From Pararge aegeria (taxonomy: Eukaryota > Arthropoda > Insecta > Lepidoptera > Nymphalidae), in contig NC_053196.1 of NCBI RefSeq assembly GCF_905163445.1, positions 12,549,501 through 12,613,500 of the forward strand: a stretch of 64,000 bases of DNA, read 5' to 3'. Under the pieces are notes generated by a model, which did not search any database, had not been told where the DNA came from, and was given only the letters and a program-made list of their open reading frames with translations. The position numbers and the translations under genes are program-made. Positions 45,148 through 59,600 of this stretch are shown here, piece by piece (position 1 is the stretch's first letter; each line of letters starts with the position of its first letter).

Positions 45148-45529
45148 TCATTCCACCAGTGCCATAACTAATATAAACCTTCTTTTAAAAATTTATAAAC
45201 TATTCAAAATGTTTGTGAAATTTCACATTGACAGTGAGCCATGCGTTATACACTCCAAACAACACTTTATGTCGTATAATGTAAAGCTCACATTTCAATA
45301 TTTTAATTTGAGTAGAGTAGTGTTGAGTCTATATGGTGTGCAAAGGCCATGCTTTTCACCTCATATTCACTACTCAGGGCCATTATATATAACAACCGGA
45401 TTGTCGTCAACAAGGAGTTTTAGTTTTAATAAAAGCATAGATTTTTTAAATATTGGATAGTAGCAGGCGATACTTTGGGAAATTCCATGATACATAATTA
45501 AATTAAGCTATTAACAATTTATTTGCTAT

Positions 45530-45870
45530 GACCTGCAAAAACCAGGCAAATCTGCACGGTGCAATTTATAATTTCTTCATTGTATATGCACCACACCACA
45601 CTGATATATAAAAATGTACAATGAATCCTTTCAAAATTAATCATAATGATCATTAATTTGAGACGATAAAAAAAGCATTTGTATATCGTATTGTACATTG
45701 TAATGTCAACATTTCCTGAAGTTGCTCCGGAGTCGCAGCAAAACATGCACAGAGAGTACATTGTACATGATATACAAGTTACATTATGTACATTGTACAT
45801 GCGTATACATGTTATGTTATGTACACTGTACATAATGTTAATTATATATCATGGATAATGTAAAGTATCT
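45530..45870 (-). mobile_element. Unclassified dispersed repeat ('CGAAACGTGCGTAGAG' family), diverged
   Basis: CAATTTATAATTTCTTCATT, GTAATGTCAACATTTCCTGA, AGTTGCTCCGGAGTCGCAGC. Internal ACATTGTACATG-type sequence has expanded into short tandem and inverted repeats (45690-45840). Confidence 0.55.
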
Positions 45871-46065
45871 CCTGCTTCTATCAAACATTTAAAAATTATG
45901 TCTTTATTAAAACCAAGTTTCGTGTCGCTGTCAATCCGGTTGTGTCGTTCATTAGATTTTTTAATTTAAAGCTAGAATGCCCACGGCTTTACCAAAATGC
46001 AGTCTTGTCTAAATTGCTTTTCAGCCGCCTTTATCTCAAGTTTTATTTCAAACGTTCAGTGTAAC

Positions 46066-46087
46066 AAACACGCACGCACGCACGCAC
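46066..46087 (+). repeat. (CACG)n microsatellite
   Basis: About five CACG units followed by CACAAACG. Confidence 0.8.
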
Positions 46088-46089
46088 AA

Positions 46090-47375
46090 ACGAATAAATA
46101 AAAAAATCCATACATATTTTTTTTAATAGCGTAGATGTCGATCGTTTGAAAACAATTTACAATTTTAAGCAATCATTACCCAGTTTACTGCCATGAGGTC
46201 TTATTAGCTACGACATTTGAAACTTAAGTATGCGCAAAAAGCACCTTCTATTGCATTATAGAAGTTTCATCAATTTTGCGTTCCGGGGGTGGTAACTTAA
46301 ATAATATTGCAAATAAAGCCTCTCGATCGGTTACATTGTTTAAGTTTTGAAGCATGGCCTTTATTGGTTGGTTAGTTTTAGTACTGACCTATTAAGTACG
46401 CAGAAACTATTAGCAAATCTGTATTAGGAACATTTTAAAAATATTTGATTGCACCTTTTATAAACATTGGATTGCTCTATATAACTTTATGTTTAACTAT
46501 CACTTTTGGAATATATTATTGCTCATAAATATTAGTCTTAATGGACTCATTCCTCTTCATTTATCATGCCGGCTCCTAAAACAAGGTTAGATTCGTTAAA
46601 AATGTTCTACACGATATATACATCCAACACCTCAATTTTAAAGCGAACATGGGTTTTATCCATAATTTATGTCACATGTTAAAGGGGCAGTACAACAAAG
46701 CTAAACTTACGTTACAAGAGGAACAACGATTTTATGCACAAATATATTGTTCTAGCGACCCGCCCCAGCTTTGCTCGGGATAGATAGATATACATTTGAA
46801 AATTTTATTTTTCGTATAAACAATTACTTGTGCTTTAAATATAAAAGTTAAAACATGTGCTGTCGCTTTTTGTAGGTATTATCAAGCTCTAAAACTTGTC
46901 TCTTCACTCCATTTTTTATCTTATTATGTAAACAATCTTTCAATTACTTTTTAGTGTAATGATCGTTCCGAAAATATTAAAAATATCAGAACGAATATCT
47001 CTTTTTATTTGATTTGCTTTTATTTATTTCTTTTCATATCTTTCTTTTTCTATTTTTAAAACATACTTTACAAAAAAGAGTAATGAAAAGATTGTTTCCA
47101 TAGACAAGTTAGAAATATTAACTTTAGAACTCAATAATATATCTCTCATTTAAGGTTAAGGCAGCGTTCGTAAGAGAGATTATCGTTTACCCGTTTTTTT
47201 CCGACTTAGTTTGCAAATCTGTTAACCGAAAAAAAATCTTATCATTATTCCGGTTAATATTTATAGTCAACTATATTATTTGTGAGAGTCATATCACAAA
47301 TAATGTAGTTTTCTATTAGTAAAAGAATTTTTATTACCACCCACAACTGCATAATTTTTTTTCGCACAAATAACA
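46090..47375. other. No gene seen
   Basis: AT-rich intergenic sequence downstream of lin-54. A TAGCGACCCGCCCCAGCTTT block at 46753 looks like an inverted Helitron end; nothing else is recognised. Confidence 0.35.
47330..47335 (-). terminator. Weak candidate polyadenylation signal of lin-54
   Basis: TTTATT on the plus strand about 356 nt after the stop, past the LINE 3'-end relic at 47380-47660. Another candidate lies near 47020. The real 3' end cannot be chosen from sequence alone. Confidence 0.25.
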
Positions 47376-47379
47376 TATA

Positions 47380-47660
47380 ATTGACGTTTCACAAGCGCAT
47401 AAAATAAGCCTACTTTATATGCAACAAACTATAAAAAAGCTTGGGTGCGAATTGCTCTTAACTTCATAGCTAATTATTGATTGACTGTGAGATGGTAATA
47501 ACAAAAAAAACCTAGCTAAGTTTGTTGTGGGCGCGTTTGGAACCCACCTACCTTTACCTATAAGTTAACGAATGTAGTTATCACCGTGAAATCACAATAA
47601 TGTTTAAAGTGATAAGGAATTTTTGAATTTTGTTTCTATTATGAATATGAAATGAATTTG
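47380..47660 (+). mobile_element. LINE 3'UTR relic next to the lin-54 stop codon
   Basis: AAAGCTTGGGTGCGAATTGC, CTAGCTAAGTTTGTTGTGGG, GTTAACGAATGTAGTTATCA. It lies in the presumed 3'UTR of lin-54, which therefore contains or ends near transposon sequence. Confidence 0.65.
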
Positions 47661-47690
47661 GAATTTGTTACTATCTATCAAACTTCTAGA

Positions 47691-50600
47691 CTAATCTAGT
47701 AGTTTAGTGAAACTCACCTCCTCCATCAGCCCGGGCGGCGTACTCTGGTGTGCGGCGCTGATGATATCCTGCAGACAGCGCGCAAACTCCTCGATGACAT
47801 CCCTCATTGGATCTATCTCCCTCTGTTCCGGCTCATCCTTGTTTTCCACCGCAGCTGCTATCAGACACTGGCACACGGCTTCTATCACTTCTGTCGTCAT
47901 GAAACTGCACGGTTGCCTGTGCAAACAACAAAAATATAGATAAAACTGCTTCGTGGGTCTTTTTTATGTTGATGGACGAGCGATTGAGTGCAATCACACC
48001 TGATGGTAAGTGATGATGCAGCCCAACGCGTGGAACGCGCATGGCTGGAAGATGCCTATTCACTCTTGATTTGAAGGTACTCATTTTGTAGGTGGGGAAA
48101 ATGGAAGCTGGAAGGGCATACCAGTCTGGTCGTTGGCATGTGATATATATGAATCATGTTCTAGATCGACCCCCAGTATGGCCAGAGAAATGATATTGAA
48201 GGATGAATAAGTATATTTCATCACCCCGTATATATATTAATTAAATCATAAGAAGTATATTTATTTTTCCATATAAACGAATCCTAAATATTCTTAGTTT
48301 ACTTATGACAAACCTATTAAAGATAAAATACCTACACGCTCTAGGTTTTATACCTACGCTACACGACGCGTACCTAAAAAAGTGACAGGAGTCAGTTGAT
48401 TTTACTTTTGCATGTGATGTTAGGGCTATAACTGATTTCTTTGAGTAAAAACTATGGCAGTAGTTTACTCAAAAACTATTAGCATTTCTGTTTCACAGAT
48501 AAGTCTCAGAGACTGTACATAATGTACCTCTAAAGTCGGTGTTTATTTACACGTTGTATATATCTATATTTTTGTTGTTTATTTATATATATATATATAC
48601 GATGTTTAGATATATACAACGTATATATCTATATATATATATATACAACGTGTAAATAAACACCGACTTTAGAGGAATATATATATATATGAGTGTATAT
48701 ATATAAACTTTTATGTCTTGGAGCCCAGTGGCGCGCATAGAGGGTATTCACAGGGTATGCAGATTATATAAAAAATGAAGAAAATTTAGATAGGCGTTGT
48801 AATAAAAGTTATAAAAACCCTACCCTTAAGTATTTATAGCGCGTGCTGGGGATTTTCTTCATTTTATATTATCTGCATACCCTGTGCATACCCTCTATGC
48901 ACGCCACTGGGCCCGCTCCAAGCCATAAAAGTTTACAATAATTTTATTTACCCAAACACACATTACATATACAATGTGTAAATGGCTTTAGAGGTACATT
49001 ATGTACTGTCTCTAAGACTTTATGATTTTCAGTGTTCCGCCAGGCAACCTTCGAATTAGGAAAAAAAGAGACTATAGAGGAGAACAGACTGCTGGTGGTA
49101 CAAATTTTAAACTACAAACATGCGAATGCAACTACATTCTAAACTAGTTTACACAAATACTTCAAATGTCTTTAAGCTGAAATGTACACAATATCCTACT
49201 TCCTACTAATTGACGGCCAACTGGCGCAGTGGGCAGCGACCCTGCTTTCTGAGTCCAAGGCCGTGGGTTAGAATACCACAATTGGAAAATGTTTGTGTGA
49301 TAAACATAAGTGTTTTTCAGTGTCTGGGTGTTTATCTGTATATTATAAGTATTTATGTATATTATTAATAAATATATTCATCAGTCACCTCAGTACCCAT
49401 TACACAAGCTACGCTTACTTTGGGCTAGATGGTGATGTGTGTCGTAGTATATATATTTATTTATTTATGTATTATTTACTTAATATTATAAATGTGAAAG
49501 TGTGGATGGTTGTTACTCAAACACGCAAAACCAGCTGAACGGATTTACATGAAATTTGGCATGCATGTAGCCCTTGACATGGAAAAGAACATAGGTTACC
49601 TTTTATCCCGATTCCTTAAGTAGTTCAAGGGAAGGGAAAATTGAAAATTCAAGATGTCACTGTTGTTGAATGCGCCATTGAGACTATCAGTGGTACTAAC
49701 TTGGGTGTGAGCGGCGCGACGGGCGGCGGTGCGGGCAGAAGTCGCGGCACGTTGTTGCGATGTCGCCGCTCGAGCGTCTCCTCTACGTTGCGGCAGCCGA
49801 CGCACTTGCACATCGCCGTGCACGCAATCTTCGCCTGCACAAATAAGTTCCATCATCACCATCATGAATGAACGAATGAATACACTTTTATTGTACAACA
49901 CATAATACCATATAAATAAAAATTTAACAAAAAATTGGTTGACTGTAAAATCGGCTTACTGACGATAGTTGAACGTGACAACGTCGTAAGAAAATACAAA
50001 AATAAATACTGATGGAATGGTTGCATTTTTCAAAAGAAAATTTTAATTTTATTTGTTTGATAGATATTATCGTTGCTATTAACAATTGACACCACATTCA
50101 CTTTTCACTGCACTTCATCCTTGCCGAAAACATGTAAATGTATTATTGTATAGAAGCTGTCCACGCGGACGCATCGCTCACTCAAGTAGGAGGAATGGAA
50201 CGCCTCAGAGCGAGGTAACGTCATGTTTTTTCGTGCGTGCAGCCGGCTCCATCGAATTATAAGACGTCAACGTGCCGATAAGCGATTTAGTGTTCCGGTA
50301 AGATGTCGCGTGGCAACCTATTAGCGGTATGACTACCATACTCTCTAACAGGTTAGCCCGCTACCATCTTAGGCTGCATGACGGCCGAGTTGCGCAGTGG
50401 GCAGCGACCCTGCTTTCTGAGTCCAAGGTCGTGGGTTCGTTTCCCACAACTGGAAAATGTTTGTGTGATGAACATGAATGTTTTTCAGTGGGAGTTTATC
50501 TGTATATTATAAGTATTTATGTGTATTATATTCATAAAAAAAATATTCATCAGCTATCTCAGTACCCATAACACAAGCTACGCTTACTTTGGGGCTAGAT

Positions 50601-53600
50601 GGCGATGTGTGTATTGTCGTAGTATATTTATTTAATTATTTATTTATTATCATCACTTACCACCCAAAAAAAAACCAATGGGCGTTCACTGCTGAACACA
50701 GGTCTTTTGTAAGGAGTTCCATATACCACGGTCCTGTGGATCCTACTCGCTTGATGTCATCCTTCGACTTCGAGGTTCGAGGTTTACCAATGCTGCGTTT
50801 ACCGGTGCGAAATCGCCAGTTTCCGGGGTTCCAGCACCTTGGGACCCCAACGTCTATCGGTTTTTCGAGCTAAGTCCACCGCCTATGCAACCGATCATCA
50901 AGAAGGTTCAGGCCGTATTCCACCACGCTGGCCCATTGGTGGACTTCACAAGCCTTTGAGAGCATAATGGAGAAGCCTGAGCCATGTAGGTTTTACTTTA
51001 CCATTGAAGCAAGTAATATTTTGATAACTTAGAAAAATAAGAGTCGCTGGGATCGCGTGCCTGCTGTGATTCGAAATCGGCCCCCCGAAAATGAAGTCGA
51101 AGTCATAGCCACTGGGCTATCACCGCTTCTGAAAATAATTTACCTCGTAGCATTCGCAATAGTTTTTGAGGCAGCCACTTCGTTTACAGTTGCATCCCTT
51201 GTTGTGCCTGCGAATAATTTCCGGACCTCCAGTTTTCGATTTGCCAATCTTGGGCCTGAAAAATATTTTTTTTTAGATCCTACTAATATTATATATGCGA
51301 GACTTTGAATGGATGTATGTTTTTTACTCTTTCACGCTAAAAACTTATCTGATTTCATGGTAATGGTTTACTTAAAAACTATTAGCTTTTCAGTTTCACA
51401 GATAATTCCCACAGACAATAAATAATGCACCTCTAAAGCATGCGACGTTATATTTATATTTTATTTATAATTTATTTATTATTTCCCTGTTGTGGGAATT
51501 GAACCCACAGCCTTTGAGTTGGAAAGCAGGATCGTTGCCAACAGAGTCAATTGATCTGCACAGATTACTGCATGGTATGGCACCAGGTAGTGCTTAATAT
51601 AACTGTGATACAGGTTTAACACGCTATCTTACCTGCAACATAGCGTACCACACGAGGCTAGATTGCAATCAAAGGCTATTTTGTAATATAATGTTATAGA
51701 TAGAATAAAAAATAAATAATAATATAATATAATAACAAAATTTTTTTTTTTTAATCCTTACGAGATCAATGTTAAAGAGAAATTAAAATCATTTTCCTAA
51801 AAACTGTAAGTGAGTTTTAATATATTTTTTTAGACAACCAAATTCTCATGTCCCTAATAAGTAAAAATAAAAAAAAAATCCAATTGAATGACTGCTAAAC
51901 CCGGTATATTAAAAACATGGTACCTCTAATCTATACCTATTCCTCATATATTCCTTAACTCATTCATTCATTAACTTATCATTCAGTACATTAACTTTCT
52001 AATGTTTGAATAATTTAAAAAGACTTAGAAAGAAAAAACTAGACGGACCTAGAAGAATTTAGAAAGACCATGATGGGGTATAGATAAGTCTGAAACTAAA
52101 TGTATTGTGGTAGGGTAATTCTACAAATAAAAAATATTACCTAAAAGCGTTAGGGTTCCGATCCAGGCAGCCCCGGATGGCCTTCTGCCTCAACTCCTCG
52201 TTCTCTAGATTGTTATGGCAGTTGACACAGTTGCAGCGGTTGCAGAACTCCCCATTTGCAAAGCAATCGCAGTACAACTTGAGGCATTGAGACTTTGTGC
52301 AGTTGCAAGCCTTGCGTGGACGGAGGCCAAAATCTGAAGATACCATGTCTGGAATAGAAAATATAACCTGCATGTTACTTCAAACCCAATAATTAAACAC
52401 AAAACAGTGCATTCAAAGGGCTACAGGCTAAATTAGAATAAGAAGATACGACAACAGAAGAATGAGATAAGTGAAGGATTGAACAGTTTTGGAAAATATT
52501 GATATTTATTTAGGTTATCAGTTTTCGTTACTTAGGTTACGTTTAGAAACGGTATCTATGACCACCCTATAAGAGGTGTCAGAGAGGAAAGAAAGCAAGC
52601 ACGCGCCTGTCGACAGTGATGTTATGTACAAGATAAAATATGAGCACTTCATGCATGTACAAAAGCACTGCCTACCCTAAAATATGTACGAAATTCGTAT
52701 AGAGGAGAAATTATCCATTTGATGCCATTTTCTTTGTGCAGTGAAAAACCTTGTGCACGCCACTGCGAGAGGTCAATCAACCCAGTCAACGCTCACACAA
52801 GGAAACTGCTCATTAACCGACAATCGGTATACTGATCCCAATTATTAACCGGATGAAGCGAGCATTTTTAAGAACAATAAATTATTTTGTGTAAAACGCA
52901 CGGCACAAAAAAAACTTGTTCTCAAGCTTTAGCTAGCCTTCGGAATATATTTGGTACAAGTATAATATTTTGATTTAATTACCTGATTCCGAAAGGGCGG
53001 TCGTCTGGTAAGTATTGTTCATCGCTTCCTCGTCCATATTTATCGTACTATTATCCATTGGATGTGAATCATCCTGCAGAGCAACAATAATATATTTAAC
53101 ACAACGTTTCACAATGCTACTTAAGGACGACGCGACTGGTTACTCATACTATGCCTACGTAACGTCATGTTACGTAGGTAGAACATCTCAGAAAACGGGA
53201 CTGCCACTACTGGCTCTTCCGATACCATTTATATCGTAGTTAACATTCACGTCACGTGGGTAGGGCTATCAACGCTTACCCGCAGTAATAAACGTATTCA
53301 ACTCACCAACGAGTCCCGCTCCTCTATTGTGATTTCGGGCTGCTGTGGCTCAAACTTGGTAGGAAGCACAATAAACGGATGCTGCTCTGACTGGCCGCTC
53401 GAGTCGTGTTGCTCCATACTGTCTGTGCTATTGTCATCGGGTGGACTCTGTAAATAAATACTTTTACTTCAATAATTTGAAGCCCCAACAGCCCAACGGT
53501 TAAGACTAAAATCCATAATCTAATATTAATCAGTTATATGCTTGTAGGATGCATGCAGAATGTAGTATGTGTATGTATGTAGCAATATTATTAATTGGAG

Positions 53601-56600
53601 GATTAGCAAAATGGTATCATTAAAATTATAAATTTACAGGGCACGGTCCCATTTCGGATTAGTATACTCCGTTATATTTCCTTAGACGCCTCTTACGACA
53701 CCCGCGAAAAGATGAGACTTAGTAGAAACTAAATTCTGTTTAAAACAATATTGAGTATTACTAATGGTAGTACAATGATAAGTTCCAATACTCACATGAT
53801 GTTGCTTATATTCGATCTCAACTTCGTTAACGCTCAAGTTTGCGTCGTCAGACACTGCGTTCTCTATAAGTTGACGCAGCGCCGCTTTAGAATCGACTTC
53901 CTCTTCCGCCGATTCCACCCCCCGCACCTCTTCTTCGCCCGCACTCTGATAGGGCTCTTCCTCTTCTTCTAATAAAGTTTTGATTTCTGGTAGAGAAGAA
54001 CTCTCCGTTGTCGTTGATTGGACAGGCGATAGTGGGGCTAGGAGACTTTGGGATGAACGTCCACTTTGCTGTAAAATCATCATCACCCTTTGCCGATTAA
54101 TGTCACACTGACACAGGCCTCATGTCTCTTGTTTTGTCATGGGGACCGATGGGTTTAAGAGCAAAGAACCCCGATCGGTCTTTAGCGATTATTATCACAT
54201 AATCATGCAATTACCGTCGAAAACATGCAATTTATCTAAAAAGATTTATTTAATATTTAAACATTACAATAAATTGTGCTATTCAAATAAAATACATAAA
54301 ATCACAAAAAAAAACAATTTAATAGCACAGATATATGCAAAAATAATTTAAAAACGTAACATTCGTTTTTTGTTTTGTTTCAAAGTTCTTTGTTATTATA
54401 CCGATTGCTCACAAATTCGCTCGCGTGGACTCCGATAGCAAATCCGTTTTCAGAATTTTTACAAAAATTCACAGAAAACTCGAATTCACCCCCGCCCAGA
54501 CCGTATTAAATACTTTTAATACAGATACAGATAAACAACCAGACACTGGAAAACATTTATGCTCATCGCACAAACAACATATAGACATAAAAAATGCTAT
54601 TACAAGTTTAATCGCACAAGGGATTGTTGTCGCATTGTCGGTTGCCGCTGTTCCGAACGGAAACGGTGGCGCCACGTGACAAATATAGCGAAGTTTTACG
54701 AATGCCACCGAAGCGCCATCATCATGAAAAAACAAGGATTTGAGATCAGAGGGTCGTGAGGTTAAATACTTTTTGCGGAACGGACGTCTGGCAGGCCAGG
54801 AATATGCTTGTCAGGCGAAAAAAGAGTGACGGGGCAGAAATATTTGGCCAAGCTAGGGATAGGAGATATATTTTCCAAAGAATGTAAAGGTATTGTTCTA
54901 ATGTAAGGTTTGGTGATAGTAAATGTAAATGCTTATACGAGGATAACCTATGTGTACTCTTTTAGGATTATTTATTAGATATAAAATATTTAGTTAGGTA
55001 CATGACTAAACTTCATAGGTACAAAAACTTCACTTACCGATACTACTTGTGTAATTTTTGGTAAAACTGGCGCTATCCTCACAAGTTTATGCTTAGGTTT
55101 TGTCGCCGCTGCAAAAAAGAATACCAACTTGTCCTACAAACACAATTTTTAACTCTTATTAACTAAAGTGACAACTGATTGACTTCAAACATTTAAAATG
55201 TTCCAAAGTTTTCAATTCTTAATTATAATTGTTTCAAATACGAATTTTATATTCTTTTTACAAACTAAACTAAACTGTCACAAGATATTTAAATATTTGA
55301 ATTTACTCTTCCATTTTTAGATAAATATACATATTTTTTTTTTGCATTTTAAAACTTTTTATGGTGTTAAGGTTCTTGCATTTTTAAATTCCAGCGGTGT
55401 TTTATAGAGATGCCTTAGGCATTAAAGATGATTTCCCGGGTCGATCTATAAACAATGGAATCCAGGCCAGGGGTTCCCAAAATTATTAGGTTAAACTTAT
55501 TAAGTTAAATTTTTCAGGGCGCCCGCGCCCTAATCTAATGTTAGGATTTAAATTGAACTAGCGTTGTATTTACCATTGTTAAAGTTCAAATACATTAAGT
55601 GAGTACATTGCATCCTTTTGCAATAATGCAAATTACGATCGACATTTAGATATCCCTATTAATTTCTCCAATGCTGAAATTATACCGGAAAACATTATTG
55701 TCACTAGATAACGCTCTTTCGATAACACCCAAATCGTAGTTTACTTCGCGATCGAATAAGTTAACGTTAGAAGAAAATCTCACCCACCCAGGTCGTGCTA
55801 GTAAAATAAATTGTTATAAAATCAAGACACAGGCTATTGTATCCGCAGGGCTGCCTTTGCAGGAGACAAAAATTTTAACCCCCGATTTTATCCGGACAAA
55901 GGATATAATTTTCCACCTGCGTACGGGAATATGGAATAGGAGGAGTTTAGCCCCTTTTATTATTACATATTATATATTATTTGGATATTGTGTCCATTTG
56001 TGCAACAATGCTCTGAGAGTTGATAAAGCTGTGAGAGAAGATACATTTTTATCCTTTCCCCGGGGAGACAATTGTAACTCGTGCCCATGCTAGCCGTGCA
56101 GCCAACGTCCAGCCAAAATAATACTTACTGCTTTGATTTGTATTGTTGGTGAGCACGAGCGAGGGCGGCTGGCCGGCTGTCATTTTCTCAGCTGTCATCT
56201 GAATAACATTACCTGCCAAAGGTTAAGTATTTACATTTTATTAAAATCACTGACACTCGGATACACATATAACTCCCAATGACTTAGAAAAGTAGAGGAC
56301 CTGTTTTTACTAAGAAAAAAGCGTGCCCAGTTAAATTTTTAAGTCGATAATAAAATGGCGGCTAACGTTAGGGCATCCCTAACGTTAGTCGCCATTAATA
56401 ATATCCAAAATATTATCGTAGTATGTACCTAACAATATATTTAAAAAATTGCAGTTTGACTTCGCCTAGCAGAAAAGTGTAATAAAATGTAAAGTCAAAG
56501 TCAAATATATCTTTATTCAAATAGGCACATAGATGGCACTTTTGATGCGTTATTATATACAAAATGTGTACATAGCAGTGAGTAGTGATGGCGATAACTA

Positions 56601-59600
56601 CAATCGTAAACTTAAAACTAAAGCTACGAGGGTTCCAATCGCGCCCTGGTCTAAGAAGAAGCCCACAACAAACTTAGCCGGGTGTTCTTTTTGTTATCAC
56701 CATCTCACATTGTCATTAGAAAATATTTAAGAAGCAACCTGGTTAGAGCAATTGTTTACACCCAAGCTTTTTTATCGTTTACGTAATCCTTTATACTATA
56801 ATAGGACTTTTCTATAAGCTTTCGCTTAATACAAACTTTGAACTTCTTTAGTGACATCCCCAAGATATCAACCGGTAATTTATTGTAAAATTGTATACAA
56901 TTTCCTTTAAATGAATTGCTTATTTTGTGTAGTCTAGTGTACTGCACTGCAAGTTTATTTTTGCTTCTAACGTTCAAATTATTGCAGTCACATTTTCTTT
57001 TAAATTTTGATATATTTTTGTGAACATACATTAAATTTTCAAATATGTATTGGCTATAGAGTGTCATTATTTTAATATCTTTAAATTTATCTTTCAATGA
57101 CTCTCTCGGACCCATTTTATAGATCGCACGAACAGCCTTCTTCTGCAGCACGAAAATAGTGCCAATATCAGCAGCATTACCCCATAGTAAAATTCCATAT
57201 GACATAATGCTGTGAAAGTAACTAAAATAGACTAGCCTAGCAGTTTCTATGTCTGTCAGGTGGCGTATCTTCTTTACTGCATAGGCAGCAGAACTAAGCC
57301 TGTTCGATAAATTATTTACATGAGGGCCCCATTGAAGTTTAGCATCTAACGTTATTCCTAGAAATACTGTTGTATCCACCGGGTTCAATTCCTCATTATT
57401 AAGTAGTATAGTGGTTTTTACATGTTTAACATTTGGTAATGTGAATTTTATGCACTTCGTTTTATTTTCATTTAAAACCAAATTATTAGCTTCAAACCAT
57501 TGTACTACTTTAGCGAGATAGTTGTTTACATCGTCTAAAGCTAATTCACGTCTCTTAATTTTGAACATAAGTGATGTATCATCAGCAAACAATACTATCC
57601 CGTGATTGTCCTTAACAAGGTAAGGCAGGTCATTAATGTAAATAAGGAATAGAAAAGGTCCTAATATAGAACCCTGTGGAACACCAATTTTCACAAATGA
57701 CCCATTAGACCGCTTTCCATTAACGTCTACCATTTGCACCCTATCACGCAAGTAGTAACTAATCAAGTCGAGAGCTACACCCTGAATTCCATAGTGGTGT
57801 AGTTTTCTGACTAACGTTTCATGTACAACACAATCAAACGCCTTAGACAAATCACAGAACACACCAAGTGCATCATGTGACTCCTCCCAAGCTTCAAATA
57901 TATTATGTATTAGCTCAACACCAGCGTCGATAGTTGAGCGACCCCGTGTAAAACCAAATTCTTTAACGTGGAGTAAATCATACTTATGAAAATAGGCAAG
58001 TAACTGATTTAAAATAAGTTTTTCAAAAATTTTACTGAAAGTGGGCAGTACTGATATTGGTCTGAAGTTAGTGGGGTCAGAAGTACTACCCGATTTAAAC
58101 AAAGGAACTATTTTACTATGTTTCATTAAGTCAGGAAACACACCACAATCTATACAGTTATTAAATATTAATGCTAAATCGGGTGCAACGATATCAATTA
58201 GTGATTTGAGAACTTCAACGGAAATGCCCCACAAGTCACTTGTTTTTTTATTATTTAATAATTTAAAGGCTTTAATAACGTCAGAGCCACTAACATGGCT
58301 GAATTTAAAAGCGTTTTTACACTCGGGCACGTTATTCTTCAATAGAGAGAGAGCAATATCTGGTGAAGAGTTCAATGATTTAGTGGTGGAGATAGGAATG
58401 TTAGTAAAAAAGATTTCAAAAGCAGTAGCCACTTCGAAATCAGATGTTAAGTCTTTATTATCTACATTAAGTTTAAAGTTATTATGCCGCGGTGGTACTC
58501 TTCCCGTCTCCTCATTAATTATTTTCCAAGTAGTTTTGATTACGTTATTGCTATTTTTTATTTTATTCTGTATGTATCGGGACTTTTCCAAGAAGCAATC
58601 GCGTTTAAAACTACTGGAACATAATTTAACACAATCTCTAAACTCAGCATCAGTATTGTATTGACGTTCTGCATAAAGTTCGTACATTTTTTGCCTACTC
58701 TTATGCAGTTCAATTGATGCCCACTCACTAAAAACTAAAGCATCAGTCACCACAACCGACTTACTAGTGAATATAGAATTAAATAGTCGTTGAAACGTGT
58801 TGAAAAAACAGCTGTACATCTCATTCGGACTTGTCCCCGATTGTAAGAACGGGAGGTCTTTGACGAGGCTAGTTCTCATTTTCTCTATGCGGTTTGATGT
58901 CACTGGTACAAAAGTAATTTTATGTGTACTTACCTTTATTATCAGTAAGTACAAATGTTTTAGTATTGAGTGTCAAGGGCTTAGGAGGCGGCTTCGGTGT
59001 TGGCTTCGGTGTCGACTTTGGATTGGTAAAGATGCGAACGTATTGGACCTACAAGCAAAAAAGGCAGAATGTACTTCAAATAGATCTATAGAAGACACTA
59101 CATGCGAAAGTATTGTAAAAAACTTAATCATCATCATCGTCATATAAAACCATTACCGGCACGGGTCTCCTGCCACAATGAGGTTAAGGCCATAGTCCAC
59201 CACGCTGGCCAAGTGCGGAATGGCGGACTTCACACACCTTTGAGAACATTACGGAAAACTGTCATGCAGGTTTCCTCACGATGTTTTCCTTCACCGTTGA
59301 AGCAAGTGATGTTTTAATTGCTTTAACGCACATAACATAGAAAAGTTAAGAAGTGCGTGCTGTAGGACTAGAATGGGCAGGAGACAAAAATTATATCCCC
59401 ATATATGAGAAGTTTACCCCCGTTTATAATTTTTATTATTATTTCCACTTGTGCGCCAATGCTGTGAGAGTTGATAAAGCTGTTGGAGAAGATACATATA
59501 TATCCTTTCCCCGGGGATATAATTGTCTCCTGCCCGAAATCCCCCCCCCCCCCCCCCCCCCCGGAGGTGAAGTCGAGTTCCTACACAGTGTGCTATCACC

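Noticed and set aside
48540..48720. CRISPR-like or satellite array
   Set aside because: The repeats are inverted, AT-microsatellite based and eukaryotic; there is no regular spacer pattern.
49641..49871. 76-codon plus-strand frame
   Set aside because: Antisense to the second CXC exon of lin-54; GC-rich coding sequence keeps other frames open.
50383..50460. True tRNA gene
   Set aside because: A and B boxes are present, but acceptor-stem pairing is absent and the SINE body with (TTTA)n tail follows; the same head occurs in many copies.
53682..54086. 134-codon frame as a separate gene
   Set aside because: Its middle (54068-53796) is an exon of lin-54; both ends are intron.
58041..58664. 207-codon plus-strand frame
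   Set aside because: Antisense shadow of the LINE reverse-transcriptase frame.
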